Positions 1-7,732 of a stretch of DNA of 11,984 nt are shown here, piece by piece (the stretch's first letter is position 1; every line of letters begins with the position of its first letter). A model generated the notes under the pieces. The model did not search any database. It was not told where the DNA came from and worked only from the letters and a program-made list of their open reading frames with translations. Made by a program: the position numbers and the translations under genes. The DNA comes from an uncultured Acetatifactor sp. (lineage in GTDB: Bacteria > Bacillota > Clostridia > Lachnospirales > Lachnospiraceae), in NCBI GenBank assembly GCA_910578995.1, contig CAJTSY010000118.1, forward strand, positions 1-11,984, given 5' to 3'.

Positions 1-614
1 ATGATGTAATTGCTTACCGCGAAGCCATAGGTCGGGGCTTTCATGTATACCGGAGCCATACCGATAAAGTTACCTACTGCAGTCGCTAATTCTTTTCTGC
101 GCGGCCCGGTTACATTGTAGTGGATTTCCATGCTTCCGGCTTCCTCGTCCTTGTCCCCGGATTCTTCCGCTGCCTGCTCGGTGATTTCCTCGGCCTCTGG
201 ATCTGCTTCCGGTGCGGTGTCCCCGGTTGTAGGCGGTGCGATTAGAGCCGCTATATCGAAGGGCTTTACTTCTACCAGCGCCGTTACTTCCTGCGGGGCT
301 TCCGAGGCATTTTCTTCTGCCGTGGCTTCTTGCTCTGCGGCAGCCTTCGCTGCCGCTTTGGCTGCTGCCTTCTCGGCCCGTGTCATTTTTGCTCTCGGCT
401 CCGGGAATACCTCCGGCAGTACGCCCTGCGCATAGCTGATTTCAAAAGTGATTTTACCGTCCTCCGGTACGTTGAAATGGAAGTCCAGCATTTCCACCTC
501 TTTGAGCATATCCGGCAGGTCAATATTCTTGTACCGTTTTACTTCCTGTCCCTCTACCATAAGGCATACCGGAACCGCGTCCTGGAGTTTTGCTGTGATT
601 TTTCCTGTCTTCAT
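1..614 (-). CDS. Element-associated protein with Ala/Lys/Glu-rich linker, 3' end outside window
   Basis: This gene is read on the minus strand from ATG at 614-612 through the left edge; 204 residues are visible. The start follows AAAGGTGG about 8 nt upstream. Residues 1-75 form a compact, mixed beta-type domain starting MKTGKITAKL. Residues 76-105 are a highly charged Ala/Lys run (EKAAAKAAAKAAAEQ), and residues 106-162 are an acidic, Pro-rich linker. From about residue 163 a second domain begins (MEIHYNVTGPRRKELATAVG, then GAPVYMKAPTYGFAV in outline). The second domain resembles proteins annotated as 'virulence-related' in Firmicutes mobile elements; that is recall, not a search. Function is unknown. 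It is transcribed in the same direction as the LysR gene, but a terminator lies between them. Overlapping plus-strand frames are shadows of this gene. Confidence 0.72.
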   Translation of the reverse strand, partial: MKTGKITAKLQDAVPVCLMVEGQEVKRYKNIDLPDMLKEVEMLDFHFNVPEDGKITFEISYAQGVLPEVFPEPRAKMTRAEKAAAKAAAKAAAEQEATAEENASEAPQEVTALVEVKPFDIAALIAPPTTGDTAPEADPEAEEITEQAAEESGDKDEEAGSMEIHYNVTGPRRKELATAVGNFIGMAPVYMKAPTYGFAVSNYI

Positions 615-740
615 AATGTTTTCCACCTTTCATTTTGTTTGTGTTTTGTACTGGCTGCTTGCCTTGTGAGTGACAGCTTACGCATTTTAGGTGGAAAAGC
701 AAGCCTTTTTTCAAAGAAATTTTTCTTTTAAAGTATAAAT

Positions 741-773
741 AAAAAGGCCAGTCGAAGGATTTATCGGCTGGCT
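741..773 (-). terminator. Rho-independent terminator of the LysR gene
   Basis: Reading the minus strand just past the LysR stop (790), GCCAG (772-768) pairs with CTGGC (751-747), with an inner CGA/TCG pair and one mismatch. A run of five T follows (745-741 on the minus strand). The position directly downstream of the LysR stop and the T-tract support a terminator separating LysR from the gene at 614. Confidence 0.65.
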
Positions 774-789
774 GATGTATTAGAAAAAA

Positions 790-1686
790 TTATTTATTAT
801 CAATACTATTGCGAATGACCTCAATAAAGGCCGCAACAGATCGAGAAGGCTTTTTTGTATAGACAATTCCGTAAGGCATTTCATATTTCCAATCCATCGG
901 CAGTGTTATAAGAGATGGGTGAATATCTTCCCATATATCCAAAGTTTCCATGAGATAATTCATTTGCTCACATTCATTGAAAATCGAGGTATCGTAATAA
1001 TTGGGAACATCTGCAATTCTAATCTTTGGATGATTTGTGATTATATCATCCCGTATCTGATTTAGTACAGGAGAGTCTCCGCGCTTAACCATCATAAAAG
1101 TTTCTCCATCCAAGTCAGACCAGCACAGGCTTTTTTTTCGTGCTAAATGATGTTTTCTTGGCACTGCAATGCGGCAAGGTATTTTATAAAGATGGAGGAT
1201 ATTGTGCTGTTCCTGCCATGTAATAGAATCACAAGGCCCTACAAAACAGTCAATTTGATTTCCGGCAACAGAAAAAATGGAAGCGAGGCTTGACGGATCA
1301 TCATCAAAAGGTACTATGCGCATTTGAAAAGGCAATGCTCCATCATCAATTTTATTCCATAGATCAATGAGCCGTTTGCATGGGCGCAGAATAGAGGTTC
1401 CAATCCGGATTCCGGTCTGTTCGGAATCCGCAAGGCTTTGGGCTTTTTGTATGGCTTCTTCTGCGAAACCAATTATTTGTTTCGCATCCTGATAGATAGA
1501 ACGGCCTGCGGCAGTCAGATATGTTCCCTGATTTGTGCGTTCAATAAGTTTTGCGCCAATAATGCCTTCCAGCTTGTTCATTTGGTTCATAACTGAGGCG
1601 GGTGTGATATATAATTCCTGCGCTGCTTTTAGGAAACTGCCCTGATCTGCAACCATGATAAAAGTGCTTAGTTCCCTTATATACAT
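790..1686 (-). CDS. LysR-type transcriptional regulator
   Basis: A 298-residue LysR-family regulator, the normal length for the family. Residues 1-60 form the winged helix-turn-helix (MYIRELSTFIMVADQGSFLK, then AAQELYITPASVMNQMNKLE, then GAKLIERTNQGTYLTAAG). The remainder is the effector-binding domain (IRIGTS near residue 92, DCFVGPCDS, CRIAVPRKHHLA). The longer frame opens at 1728, and ATGs also occur at 1695 and 1686. I prefer 1686 because AAAGGGAA lies about 9 nt before it; that site would touch the ATG at 1695. It is divergent from the enzyme cluster at 1803, the usual LysR arrangement, with an operator-like dyad in the shared intergenic region. It probably senses a metabolite and activates the cluster while repressing itself. 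The ligand is unknown. Its codons look more AT-rich than those of the genes after 8500. Confidence 0.93.
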   Translation of the reverse strand: MYIRELSTFIMVADQGSFLKAAQELYITPASVMNQMNKLEGIIGAKLIERTNQGTYLTAAGRSIYQDAKQIIGFAEEAIQKAQSLADSEQTGIRIGTSILRPCKRLIDLWNKIDDGALPFQMRIVPFDDDPSSLASIFSVAGNQIDCFVGPCDSITWQEQHNILHLYKIPCRIAVPRKHHLARKKSLCWSDLDGETFMMVKRGDSPVLNQIRDDIITNHPKIRIADVPNYYDTSIFNECEQMNYLMETLDIWEDIHPSLITLPMDWKYEMPYGIVYTKKPSRSVAAFIEVIRNSIDNK

Positions 1687-1726
1687 ATTTAACATTTCCC
1701 TTTCGCTTTTAGTTTTTCTAAAAACC

Positions 1727-1756
1727 ATTATAGCATTTTGGTATGTTCCAAGTCAA
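1727..1756 (-). promoter_or_regulatory. Sigma-A-type promoter of the LysR gene
   Basis: On the minus strand, TTGACT (1756-1751) and a perfect TATAAT (1732-1727) are separated by 18 nt. This is a near-consensus housekeeping promoter about 40 nt upstream of the LysR start at 1686. The spacer contains the TTGG/CCAA dyad at 1738-1751, so protein bound there would cover this promoter, consistent with LysR autorepression. Confidence 0.7.
1738..1751. promoter_or_regulatory. Candidate LysR operator (T-N11-A dyad)
   Basis: TTGGTATGTTCCAA has 4-bp inverted arms (TTGG/CCAA) and satisfies the T-N11-A pattern that LysR-type regulators recognise. It lies inside the spacer of the LysR promoter and overlaps the weak -35 of the predicted promoter for the enzyme cluster. 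The location and symmetry are seen directly; binding by this LysR is inferred. Confidence 0.55.
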
Positions 1757-1774
1757 GCCTCACGGGATTACAAT
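1746..1774 (+). promoter_or_regulatory. Predicted activator-dependent promoter of the enzyme cluster
   Basis: TACAAT (1769-1774) is one mismatch from the -10 consensus. Seventeen nt upstream is TTCCAA (1746-1751), a poor -35 that overlaps the operator-like dyad. A good -10 with a weak -35 next to a LysR site is typical of a promoter needing LysR activation. The start of transcription would be near 1781, giving a leader of about 20 nt before the ATG at 1803. Confidence 0.45.
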
Positions 1775-1802
1775 AAAAATGCAAAGGAAAGGAGCTGAAA
1801 AA

Positions 1803-2600
1803 ATGGAGCATATTACTTTGAATAATGGAGTAGAAATGCCGGTTTTAGGATATGGCACATACCAGACACCGCCACGGATTACCGAACAGTGTGTAACGGA
1901 TGCTCTCCGTTTGGGCTATCGCCTGATTGATACGGCACAATGCTATGGCAACGAACATGAAGTAGGTCTTGCCTGCCGTAAATCTGGGATTTCCCGAAGT
2001 GAGTTATTTGTCACCACGAAACTGTGGGCCAGCCACGGCTATCAGGATACATTGCGCTCTATCGAAGGTTCATTGAGAAAGCTGGGTATGGATTATCTTG
2101 ACCTGCTTTTAATCCATGAACCTACCGGGAACGTACATGAAATTTATCGGGCTATGGAAACGGCCTATAAGGATGGAAAGCTGCGGGCTATTGGCATTTC
2201 AAACTTTTTGGAAGAACGGTATCTCGATCTGGTGAACCATTGTAAAGTCATACCGGCAGTCAATCAGGTGGAAACTCATGTATTCCGCCAGCAGAAAAAA
2301 TTAAGGCAGTTGGAATGTCAGATCGGTACAAAGCATGAAAGCTGGTCGCCGCTGGCTTGTGGACAAAATGGGATTTTCCAAAATCAGACTTTGCTTGAAA
2401 TCAGCAGAACGCATGGGAAAACCGTTGCGCAGACGGCGCTCCGTTTTCTCTATCAGGAAGGAATTGTGGTGATTCCGAAATCCGTTCACGCGGAGCGGAT
2501 GGAAGAAAATCTTGCGATATTTGACTTTGAGTTATCCGCAGACGAGTTGAACGAAATTGAAAAACTTGAAGTTGGACGCAGCTTATTTGGCTGGTGGTAA
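1803..2600 (+). CDS. Aldo/keto reductase
   Basis: A 265-residue NADPH-dependent aldo/keto reductase (2,5-diketo-gluconate-reductase-like group) expected to reduce aldehydes or ketones in the cytoplasm. The family hallmarks are visible: VLGYGTYQTP near residue 14, the tetrad Asp43 and Tyr48 in YRLIDTAQCYGNE, Lys73 in VTTKLW and His105 in LLLIHEPTG. Also present are GKLRAIGISNF, PAVNQVETHVFRQQ and the cofactor-binding segment IVVIPKSVHAERMEEN. The start at 1803 follows GGAAAGGAG (1785-1794 region). The frame extends upstream to 1743, but that start would lie in the operator region and lacks a ribosome site. The protein ends SLFGWW, slightly earlier than relatives that continue with an HRDP-type tail. 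It is the first gene of the LysR-linked cluster; the DUF362 gene begins 15 nt after its stop. Confidence 0.93.
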   Translation: MEHITLNNGVEMPVLGYGTYQTPPRITEQCVTDALRLGYRLIDTAQCYGNEHEVGLACRKSGISRSELFVTTKLWASHGYQDTLRSIEGSLRKLGMDYLDLLLIHEPTGNVHEIYRAMETAYKDGKLRAIGISNFLEERYLDLVNHCKVIPAVNQVETHVFRQQKKLRQLECQIGTKHESWSPLACGQNGIFQNQTLLEISRTHGKTVAQTALRFLYQEGIVVIPKSVHAERMEENLAIFDFELSADELNEIEKLEVGRSLFGWW

Positions 2601-2615
2601 GAAAGAGGTGCGAAA

Positions 2616-3653
2616 GTGAAAAAAAGGCTTCATATTTTTCTGATATGTTGTCTGGCTCTTAGCCTTACAGCATGTCAGGGCGAAAAAAATAACCTGCCGG
2701 TTGATTTCCCCTCACCTGCTACTATTTCAGACGAAACAAATTCTGTTCCTGATAATGGCGAACCGGAAAGCAAACAGGAGTCGGAAATCCCGATAGTGGA
2801 TGAAACGCTGGCGCAACAACCAGATAGCGGTAATCCGATTGTCTATATGACAACAGACATATCCCCGGAGGGACTGATGGCTGTGTATGAGGCTCTCGGT
2901 GCCAATCCGCAGGGAAAGATTGCGGTAAAGATTGCTTCGGGTGAGCCGGGGAGCAACTATTTAAGGCCGGAGCTGATTGGCGACTTTGTACAGTCTTTTG
3001 ATGATGTGGCTCTGGTGGAGTGCAATACCATATATGGGCGTTTCCGAACCTCTACCGCCATGCACTACCAGACGGCAGAGGATCATGGTTACTTGGAGAT
3101 TGCCGATTTTGATGTGATGGACGAGGACGGATTTATGGCATTGCCTGTGGAGGGTGGCTCGAATATTACGGAAAATTATGTCGGCACTCACTTTGAAAAT
3201 TATGATTATTTTATTGTGCTGTCCCATTTCAAAGGACACACAATGGCGGGATTCGGCGGCGCGATCAAAAACGCTTCTATCGGAATCGCCTCGGCCCGTG
3301 GAAAGGGCAACATACACGGAAACGGCTTTATTGAGGCAATGGCAGAGGCGACAAAATCTGTATCTGACGCATTGGACGGAAATATTCTTTACATCAATGT
3401 GATGAACCGGTTGTCGCTGGACTGCGACTGTGAGGAAGATCCGAGAGAACCAGAAATACATGATATAGGTATTCTGGCCTCCTTTGATCCGGTGTCGCTG
3501 GATCAGGCGTGCATGGATTTCATCTATCAGGCAGACGGCAGCGAGAATTTTATCGCACAGATTGAACGGCTGAACGCGCCGCGAACCTTAGAGCATGGGG
3601 AAGAAATTGGCCTTGGCAGCCGAACCTATCAGCTTGTCAGCATTGACGAGTGA
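2616..3653 (+). CDS. DUF362-domain lipoprotein
   Basis: A 345-residue protein starting at GTG 2616, preceded by GAAAGAGGTG (2601-2610). Residues 1-20 are a lipoprotein signal peptide (MKKRLHIFLICCLALSLTAC) with lipobox LTAC and lipidated Cys20. Residues 21-72 are a low-complexity, Pro/Glu/Ser-rich tether. From residue 75 there is a DUF362-type domain: KIAVKIASGEPG, LVECNTIYGRFRT, LSHFKGHTMAGFGGAIKN (residues 202-219), IGIASARGKGNIH, the paired cysteines LDCDC (269-272) and IGILASFDPVSLDQA. DUF362 proteins are often fused to a 4Fe-4S ferredoxin domain; none is present here. The protein should sit on the outer face of the membrane, tethered. Its biochemical role is not established. Its place between a reductase and a permease suggests work on or with a transported substrate or metal. 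Confidence 0.88.
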   Translation: MKKRLHIFLICCLALSLTACQGEKNNLPVDFPSPATISDETNSVPDNGEPESKQESEIPIVDETLAQQPDSGNPIVYMTTDISPEGLMAVYEALGANPQGKIAVKIASGEPGSNYLRPELIGDFVQSFDDVALVECNTIYGRFRTSTAMHYQTAEDHGYLEIADFDVMDEDGFMALPVEGGSNITENYVGTHFENYDYFIVLSHFKGHTMAGFGGAIKNASIGIASARGKGNIHGNGFIEAMAEATKSVSDALDGNILYINVMNRLSLDCDCEEDPREPEIHDIGILASFDPVSLDQACMDFIYQADGSENFIAQIERLNAPRTLEHGEEIGLGSRTYQLVSIDE

Positions 3654-3681
3654 TTTTTAAGAGTGGAAGGAGGTTGTGGAT

Positions 3682-4581
3682 ATGGAAGCGTTACGCCGGG
3701 AATTTGTTTATTTCTCCTATTATTTCATGGTACAGCTTGAACAGATATTCCCCTACTGGATTCTTGGTATGCTGCTCGGCTCTGCGGTGTCTGTTTTTAT
3801 GAAAGACCATATACATAATGCTTTCCGCTCTATGCAGGGGAAACGGCTGGGTATATTGGGTATTGTCTGTGCAAGTGCGCTGGGTATCGCTTCTCCCCTT
3901 TGTATGTACGGGACGATTCCGATTGCTGCCTCTTTTTCCAGAAGCGGTATCAAGGACGATTGGCTGGCGGCGTTTATGATGAGTTCCGTGCTGCTCAATC
4001 CGCAGCTTATCATATATAGTGCGGCGCTTGGGAATACGGCGCTTGTGGTGCGGATTTTATCCTGTTTTCTCTGCGGTATTGCGGCAGGACTGTTGATACG
4101 TTTCTGTTATTGGAACAAACCGTTTTTTAACTTTTCCGGTTTTGATGAACCGAAAAGCCGTGATACAGACCCTAATATTCTGCTGCGCTACCTGAAAAAT
4201 CTGTGGCGCAATGTAAAAGCAACCGGACTATATTTTCTCGTTGGCATTATGCTGTCTGCGCTGTTTCAGCGGTATGTGCCAACAGAGGTTATGACTTCCC
4301 TATTTGGCGGCAATGAGGCTTTTGGCGTATTGATGGCTGCCACCATAGGAGTGCCGCTTTATGCTTGCGGTGGCGGGACAATTCCACTTTTGCAGGCATG
4401 GCTGCATAACGGTATGAGCATGGGCAGTGCGGCGGCTTTTATGATAACCGGTCCGGCAACCAAAATAACAAACCTCGGAGCATTAAAGATTGTTCTCGGA
4501 ATCCGGCGTTTTATCCTTTATGTTACATTTACCATGTTGTTTGCTTTATTTACTGGACTTCTTGTGAATTTCATAGGATAG
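3682..4581 (+). CDS. ArsP_1-type (PF03773-like) membrane permease
   Basis: A 299-residue integral membrane protein with roughly eight hydrophobic segments in two halves joined by a hydrophilic stretch (about residues 145-180). The two signature loops of this predicted-permease family are visible: GIASPLCMYGTIPIAASF (residues 68-85, Cys74) and GVPLYACGGGTIPLL (223-237, Cys229). They are followed by AAAFMITGPATKITNLGALK (250-269). Characterised members of the wider family (ArsP) export trivalent organoarsenicals, while others are linked to metals; the substrate here is unknown. The frame also allows GTG at 3676, but GGAAGGAGG (3665-3673) is 8 nt from the ATG at 3682 and only 2 nt from the GTG, so 3682 is preferred. 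It lies 28 nt after the DUF362 gene and 26 nt before the flavoprotein gene. Confidence 0.88.
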   Translation: MEALRREFVYFSYYFMVQLEQIFPYWILGMLLGSAVSVFMKDHIHNAFRSMQGKRLGILGIVCASALGIASPLCMYGTIPIAASFSRSGIKDDWLAAFMMSSVLLNPQLIIYSAALGNTALVVRILSCFLCGIAAGLLIRFCYWNKPFFNFSGFDEPKSRDTDPNILLRYLKNLWRNVKATGLYFLVGIMLSALFQRYVPTEVMTSLFGGNEAFGVLMAATIGVPLYACGGGTIPLLQAWLHNGMSMGSAAAFMITGPATKITNLGALKIVLGIRRFILYVTFTMLFALFTGLLVNFIG

Positions 4582-4607
4582 CGAATTTGAAAGAGGTGGT
4601 ATAACCA

Positions 4608-5117
4608 ATGACGAAAAATATTTTAATCTTAAACGGTGCGGCCCGGAAAAACGGCAATACGGCCAAGCTGGTTCAGGCATTTTCCGACGGGGCAAAAAGT
4701 GTCGGACATAAGGTTTCAGAATTTTATCTGGATGGTATGAACATTCATAGCTGTAAAGGCTGTCTGCGGGCAGGACGGGACAGCAAAAGCCCCTGCTCTC
4801 AAAAGGATGATATGGAACAGATTTATTCCGTCTTTGCAGATTGTGATGTGGTGGTCTTTGCCTCACCGGTCTATTTCTGGACGATCACCGGCCCGCTGAA
4901 AATGGCGGCAGACCGCTTGTATGCAGAATTGGAGTGTCTTGGATATGGCGGATTTGTAAAAGAAAGTGTCCTGCTGATGACCGCAGATGGGGCCGATTAC
5001 TCTCAGGCGGTCACATGGTATCGCACTTATGAACGTAACCTCCGCTGGAAAAGCAGGGGCGATGTGTTGGGAAAAGGAAAGACCGAAGCAGCTTATCAAT
5101 TAGGCTCTTCTCTTTAA
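4608..5117 (+). CDS. Flavodoxin-fold NAD(P)H-dependent oxidoreductase (copy 1)
   Basis: A 169-residue cytoplasmic protein of the NADPH-dependent FMN reductase/flavodoxin-fold group. The phosphate-binding start ILILNGAARKNGNTAKLVQA (residues 5-24) and the flavin-contacting segment VFASPVYFWTITGPLKMAAD (near residues 84-104) are clear. Cysteines Cys49, Cys52 and Cys63 (SCKGC...SPC) occupy the place where related iron-sulfur flavoproteins have four; the third position is not cysteine here, so a cluster is unlikely. AAGAGGTGG precedes the ATG at 4608. It probably reduces quinones, azo or nitro compounds using FMN. A second, differently equipped copy lies at 7733. Confidence 0.9.
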   Translation: MTKNILILNGAARKNGNTAKLVQAFSDGAKSVGHKVSEFYLDGMNIHSCKGCLRAGRDSKSPCSQKDDMEQIYSVFADCDVVVFASPVYFWTITGPLKMAADRLYAELECLGYGGFVKESVLLMTADGADYSQAVTWYRTYERNLRWKSRGDVLGKGKTEAAYQLGSSL

Positions 5118-5153
5118 TAAAACAATAACAAAAAATGAAAGGAAGATATGACA

Positions 5154-5804
5154 ATGAAAAAAACAATTTTTGTACTTGGAGCAGGCAATGGATGTGGGAA
5201 CCGTGTAGCAGAGAAATTCGGAAAGAATGATTTCCGGGTGGTTCTTATGGCGAGAAATGCGGAGCATCTTGCCGCCTATGAAGCAGAGTTTAAGGAGAAA
5301 GGGATCGAGGTCTATACCAAAGTGGCGGATGCCTCCAAGCCCTACTCTGTGACAAAAGCCTTTGATGAATTAAAGGCACAGTTTGGAACGCCGGATGTGC
5401 TGTTCTATAATGTGGGCATTACCGGTCTGGATTCCGAGATCAAAGGGGAAAAGGATGTTGACCTTTTGGTGGAGCGCTACAAGGTAGATGTAGCCGGGGC
5501 CTATCATGCAATCCAACAGGTTCTTTCAGAAGATTTCAGCCAGAAGGATGGGGCGATCCTTGTGACCGGAGGCGGTCTTTCCTTGTATCCTATGTATGAT
5601 TACCTGCCTCTCTCAATGGATAAGGCGGCGCTTCGTGCCATGTGTCTGGCGCTCCATGAGGAACTGAAAAAACAGAATGTGTACCTTGGAACCGTGACGG
5701 TGACAGATGTGATTGCTCCCGGTGAGAAATGCGACCCTGCATTGCTGGCAGAAGATTTCTGGAAACTTTACACGGAGCGTAAGGACTGCGAGGTGGTACA
5801 CTGA
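5154..5804 (+). CDS. Short-chain dehydrogenase/reductase-like protein lacking the catalytic Tyr
   Basis: A 216-residue Rossmann-fold protein. The dinucleotide-binding motif is VLGAGNGCGNRVAEKFG (residues 7-23), and LMARN (31-35) ends the second strand, consistent with NADP(H). The usual NNAG region reads YNVGITG (85-91). Where classical SDRs have Ser...YxxxK, this protein reads LVTGGGLS and LSMDKAALRA: Lys157 is kept, but Leu153 stands in place of Tyr. It may be a divergent reductase group with another acid, or a non-catalytic NADP sensor. An upstream in-frame ATG exists at 5148, but AAAGGAAG (5138-5145) is 8 nt from 5154 and 2 nt from 5148. Its TGA overlaps the ATG of the MATE gene by one base, so the two are translationally coupled. 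Confidence 0.86.
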   Translation: MKKTIFVLGAGNGCGNRVAEKFGKNDFRVVLMARNAEHLAAYEAEFKEKGIEVYTKVADASKPYSVTKAFDELKAQFGTPDVLFYNVGITGLDSEIKGEKDVDLLVERYKVDVAGAYHAIQQVLSEDFSQKDGAILVTGGGLSLYPMYDYLPLSMDKAALRAMCLALHEELKKQNVYLGTVTVTDVIAPGEKCDPALLAEDFWKLYTERKDCEVVH

Positions 5805-7156
5805 TGGAGGGCAGGACACTGACAGAAGGAACTCCGTGGAAAGGTATTCTTTCTTTTACATTCCCGATTCTAATGGGGCTTTTGCTGCAGCAGCTTTATA
5901 ATACGGTGGATACGATTGTTGTGGGGAATTTTGCCGGTGAAGCGCCGCTGGCGGCAGTGGGAGCCTGTGGCGTGCTGACAATGGCCTTTCTTGCACTGGC
6001 AAATGGTTTCTCGGCGGGGGCTTGCGTTCTGATTGCACAGCTTTTCGGCTCCGGTAAAGAAAAAGAAATGCGTAAGCAGGCATCTTCCTCCCTTTTGCTT
6101 ATGCTGGGAATGGGAGTAGTGGCAACAGTGGCAGGCATTTTAGTCAGCCGCTTTGCCCTGAAATATATCTTAGCCACACCAGAAAGCCTGCTTCCTATGG
6201 CCGATACTTATTTTAAGATATATGCGGCGGGACTGATTTTTCAGTTTGGGTATAACATTGTAGCTTCAATTTTGCGTGGTGTAGGGAACAGCAAGGCAAC
6301 TTTGTATTTTCTTCTGATTGCCAGCGGAATCAACATCGTGCTAGATATTGTGTTTGTCTATTCCCTGAATATGGGTGTGGCCGGGGCTGCCATTGCTACG
6401 GATATAGCACAGGCGGCATCCTGCATTGCGGCGATTATTTATATGGTAAAGAAATATCCTCTTTTCCGCTGGAAACTGAAAGAATTGACCTTTGAATGGC
6501 CGCTTGCAAAATTATCCCTGAAAGCAGGCTTTCCTATGGCGCTGCAGCAGTTTATTGTATCTTTTGGATTTGTGTTTATCCAGCGGGCAGTCAACAGTTA
6601 TGGGGAAGCCATGACAGCCTCTTTCTCTGTGGCGCAGAAGATTGAAACCTATATGATACTTCCCGCAAATGCGTTGATGACAGCGCAGGGAACTTATACC
6701 GGACAAAATATCGGGGCTGGCCGTATGGATCGGGTAATGACCGGCGCAAAGCATACAGTCATCATATCGGAAATTATCTCGGTATGTGTATTGATGATAG
6801 TCTTTGTTTTTGCGGGGCCGATTGTATCAGCGTTTGGATTGGGAGCAGAAGCTATCGGCTATTGTACTTCCCATGTACGGTGCGTGGCTCTCTGCCTGAT
6901 TCCTTTTGCTTCCTATTTTCCGCTTCTGGGACTGTTTCAGGGGGCGAATGATGCACTCTATTCCACCTTTGTTGCAACAAGCGCATTGGCAATCCGTGTT
7001 GTATCAACTTACATTTTACAGGAAATTCCGTCCATCGGTTATAACATGATTTGGTGGAACACCATTTTTGGATGGGGAATCGGCTGTATTGTTACATGGG
7101 TACATTTTGGCCGGGGAAAATGGAAACAGAAATCTATGGTGCAGACCAAAGTATAA
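5804..7156 (+). CDS. MATE-family multidrug efflux transporter
   Basis: A 450-residue, twelve-segment membrane protein of the MATE family (DinF/NorM-like group), full length for the family. Typical segments include ILMGLLLQQLYNTVDTIVVG (residues 20-39), GANGFSAGACVLIAQLFGSG-like text near 65-85, ASILRGVGNSKATLYFLLIA (near 154-173), and in the second half FPMALQQFIVSFGFVFIQRA and ANALMTAQGTYTGQNIGAGR. MATE proteins export cationic drugs and metabolites in exchange for Na+ or H+. The ATG at 5804 shares its A with the TGA of the SDR gene, so translation is coupled. Its presence among reductases suggests it exports the modified product or the toxic substrate. Confidence 0.95.
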   Translation: MEGRTLTEGTPWKGILSFTFPILMGLLLQQLYNTVDTIVVGNFAGEAPLAAVGACGVLTMAFLALANGFSAGACVLIAQLFGSGKEKEMRKQASSSLLLMLGMGVVATVAGILVSRFALKYILATPESLLPMADTYFKIYAAGLIFQFGYNIVASILRGVGNSKATLYFLLIASGINIVLDIVFVYSLNMGVAGAAIATDIAQAASCIAAIIYMVKKYPLFRWKLKELTFEWPLAKLSLKAGFPMALQQFIVSFGFVFIQRAVNSYGEAMTASFSVAQKIETYMILPANALMTAQGTYTGQNIGAGRMDRVMTGAKHTVIISEIISVCVLMIVFVFAGPIVSAFGLGAEAIGYCTSHVRCVALCLIPFASYFPLLGLFQGANDALYSTFVATSALAIRVVSTYILQEIPSIGYNMIWWNTIFGWGIGCIVTWVHFGRGKWKQKSMVQTKV

Positions 7157-7177
7157 GATTTAGGAGGAGGTGTTGCT

Positions 7178-7693
7178 ATGAAATTTATGGACTTAGCGCA
7201 GGCTCGCTTTTCTGTGCGGGAATATTCAGGCAGGCCAGTTGAAAAGGAGAAACTGGATCAGATTTTAGAGGCCGGAAGAATGGCTCCCACTGCGAAGAAC
7301 CAACAGCCGTATAAAATCTATGTACTCCAAAGCGAAAAAGCCCTTAAAAAGCTGTCAATGCTCACACATTGCGCTTATGGAGCAAAGACGGTTCTGCTTT
7401 TCACTTATAATCGGGAGCAGGAATGGAAAAATCCGTTAGAGGATGGTATTCATTCCGGCGTGGAAGATGTCAGTATCGTTGCGACTTATATCATGCTGCA
7501 GGCAATCGAGTTGGGCATTTACACAACATGGTGCAACTATTTTTCTAACAGCGAATTGGAAAAGGCCTTTCAACTCCCGGAGAACGAGAAGTCTGTGTTA
7601 ATTATGCCGATTGGATATAAGGCAGATGGGGCAGAACCGGCACCAGCGCATACGGCCTCAAAAGAATCCGGCGAACTTGTCTGCTATTTATAA
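7178..7693 (+). CDS. Nitroreductase-family protein
   Basis: A 171-residue FMN-dependent nitroreductase-family protein, at the short end of the family. The N-terminal FMN-phosphate motif is ARFSVREYSGRPV (residues 9-21), followed by ILEAGRMAPTAKNQQPYKIYV, which matches the family's 'AP+a.N.QPw' region. A central ASIVATYIMLQAIELGIYTTW-like helix (near residues 100-118) carries the usual dimer and FMN contacts, and IMPIGYKADG lies near the C terminus. Such enzymes reduce nitro groups, quinones or flavins with NAD(P)H in the cytoplasm. A strong site, TAGGAGGAGGTG, precedes the ATG at 7178, 21 nt after the MATE stop. Confidence 0.93.
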   Translation: MKFMDLAQARFSVREYSGRPVEKEKLDQILEAGRMAPTAKNQQPYKIYVLQSEKALKKLSMLTHCAYGAKTVLLFTYNREQEWKNPLEDGIHSGVEDVSIVATYIMLQAIELGIYTTWCNYFSNSELEKAFQLPENEKSVLIMPIGYKADGAEPAPAHTASKESGELVCYL

Positions 7694-7732
7694 TGATACT
7701 GTTTAGATTTTGAGAAGGAGGAACATAAGAAA

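Noticed and set aside
130..439. Ser/Ala-rich plus-strand frames near the left end
   Set aside because: They are antisense shadows of the Ala/Lys/Glu-rich linker of the minus-strand gene, which has a good ribosome site and start at 614.
690..706. Resemblance between AGGTGGAAAAGCAAGCC (690-706) and AGGTGAAAAACCAGCC (8472-8487) as possible direct repeats flanking the cargo
   Set aside because: The match is imperfect, centred on ribosome-site-like sequence, and of a length that could arise by chance; no matching ends were found around it.
2541..2600. C-terminal truncation of the aldo/keto reductase
   Set aside because: The end SLFGWW is a little short, but all catalytic and cofactor motifs are present and I cannot exclude that close relatives end the same way.
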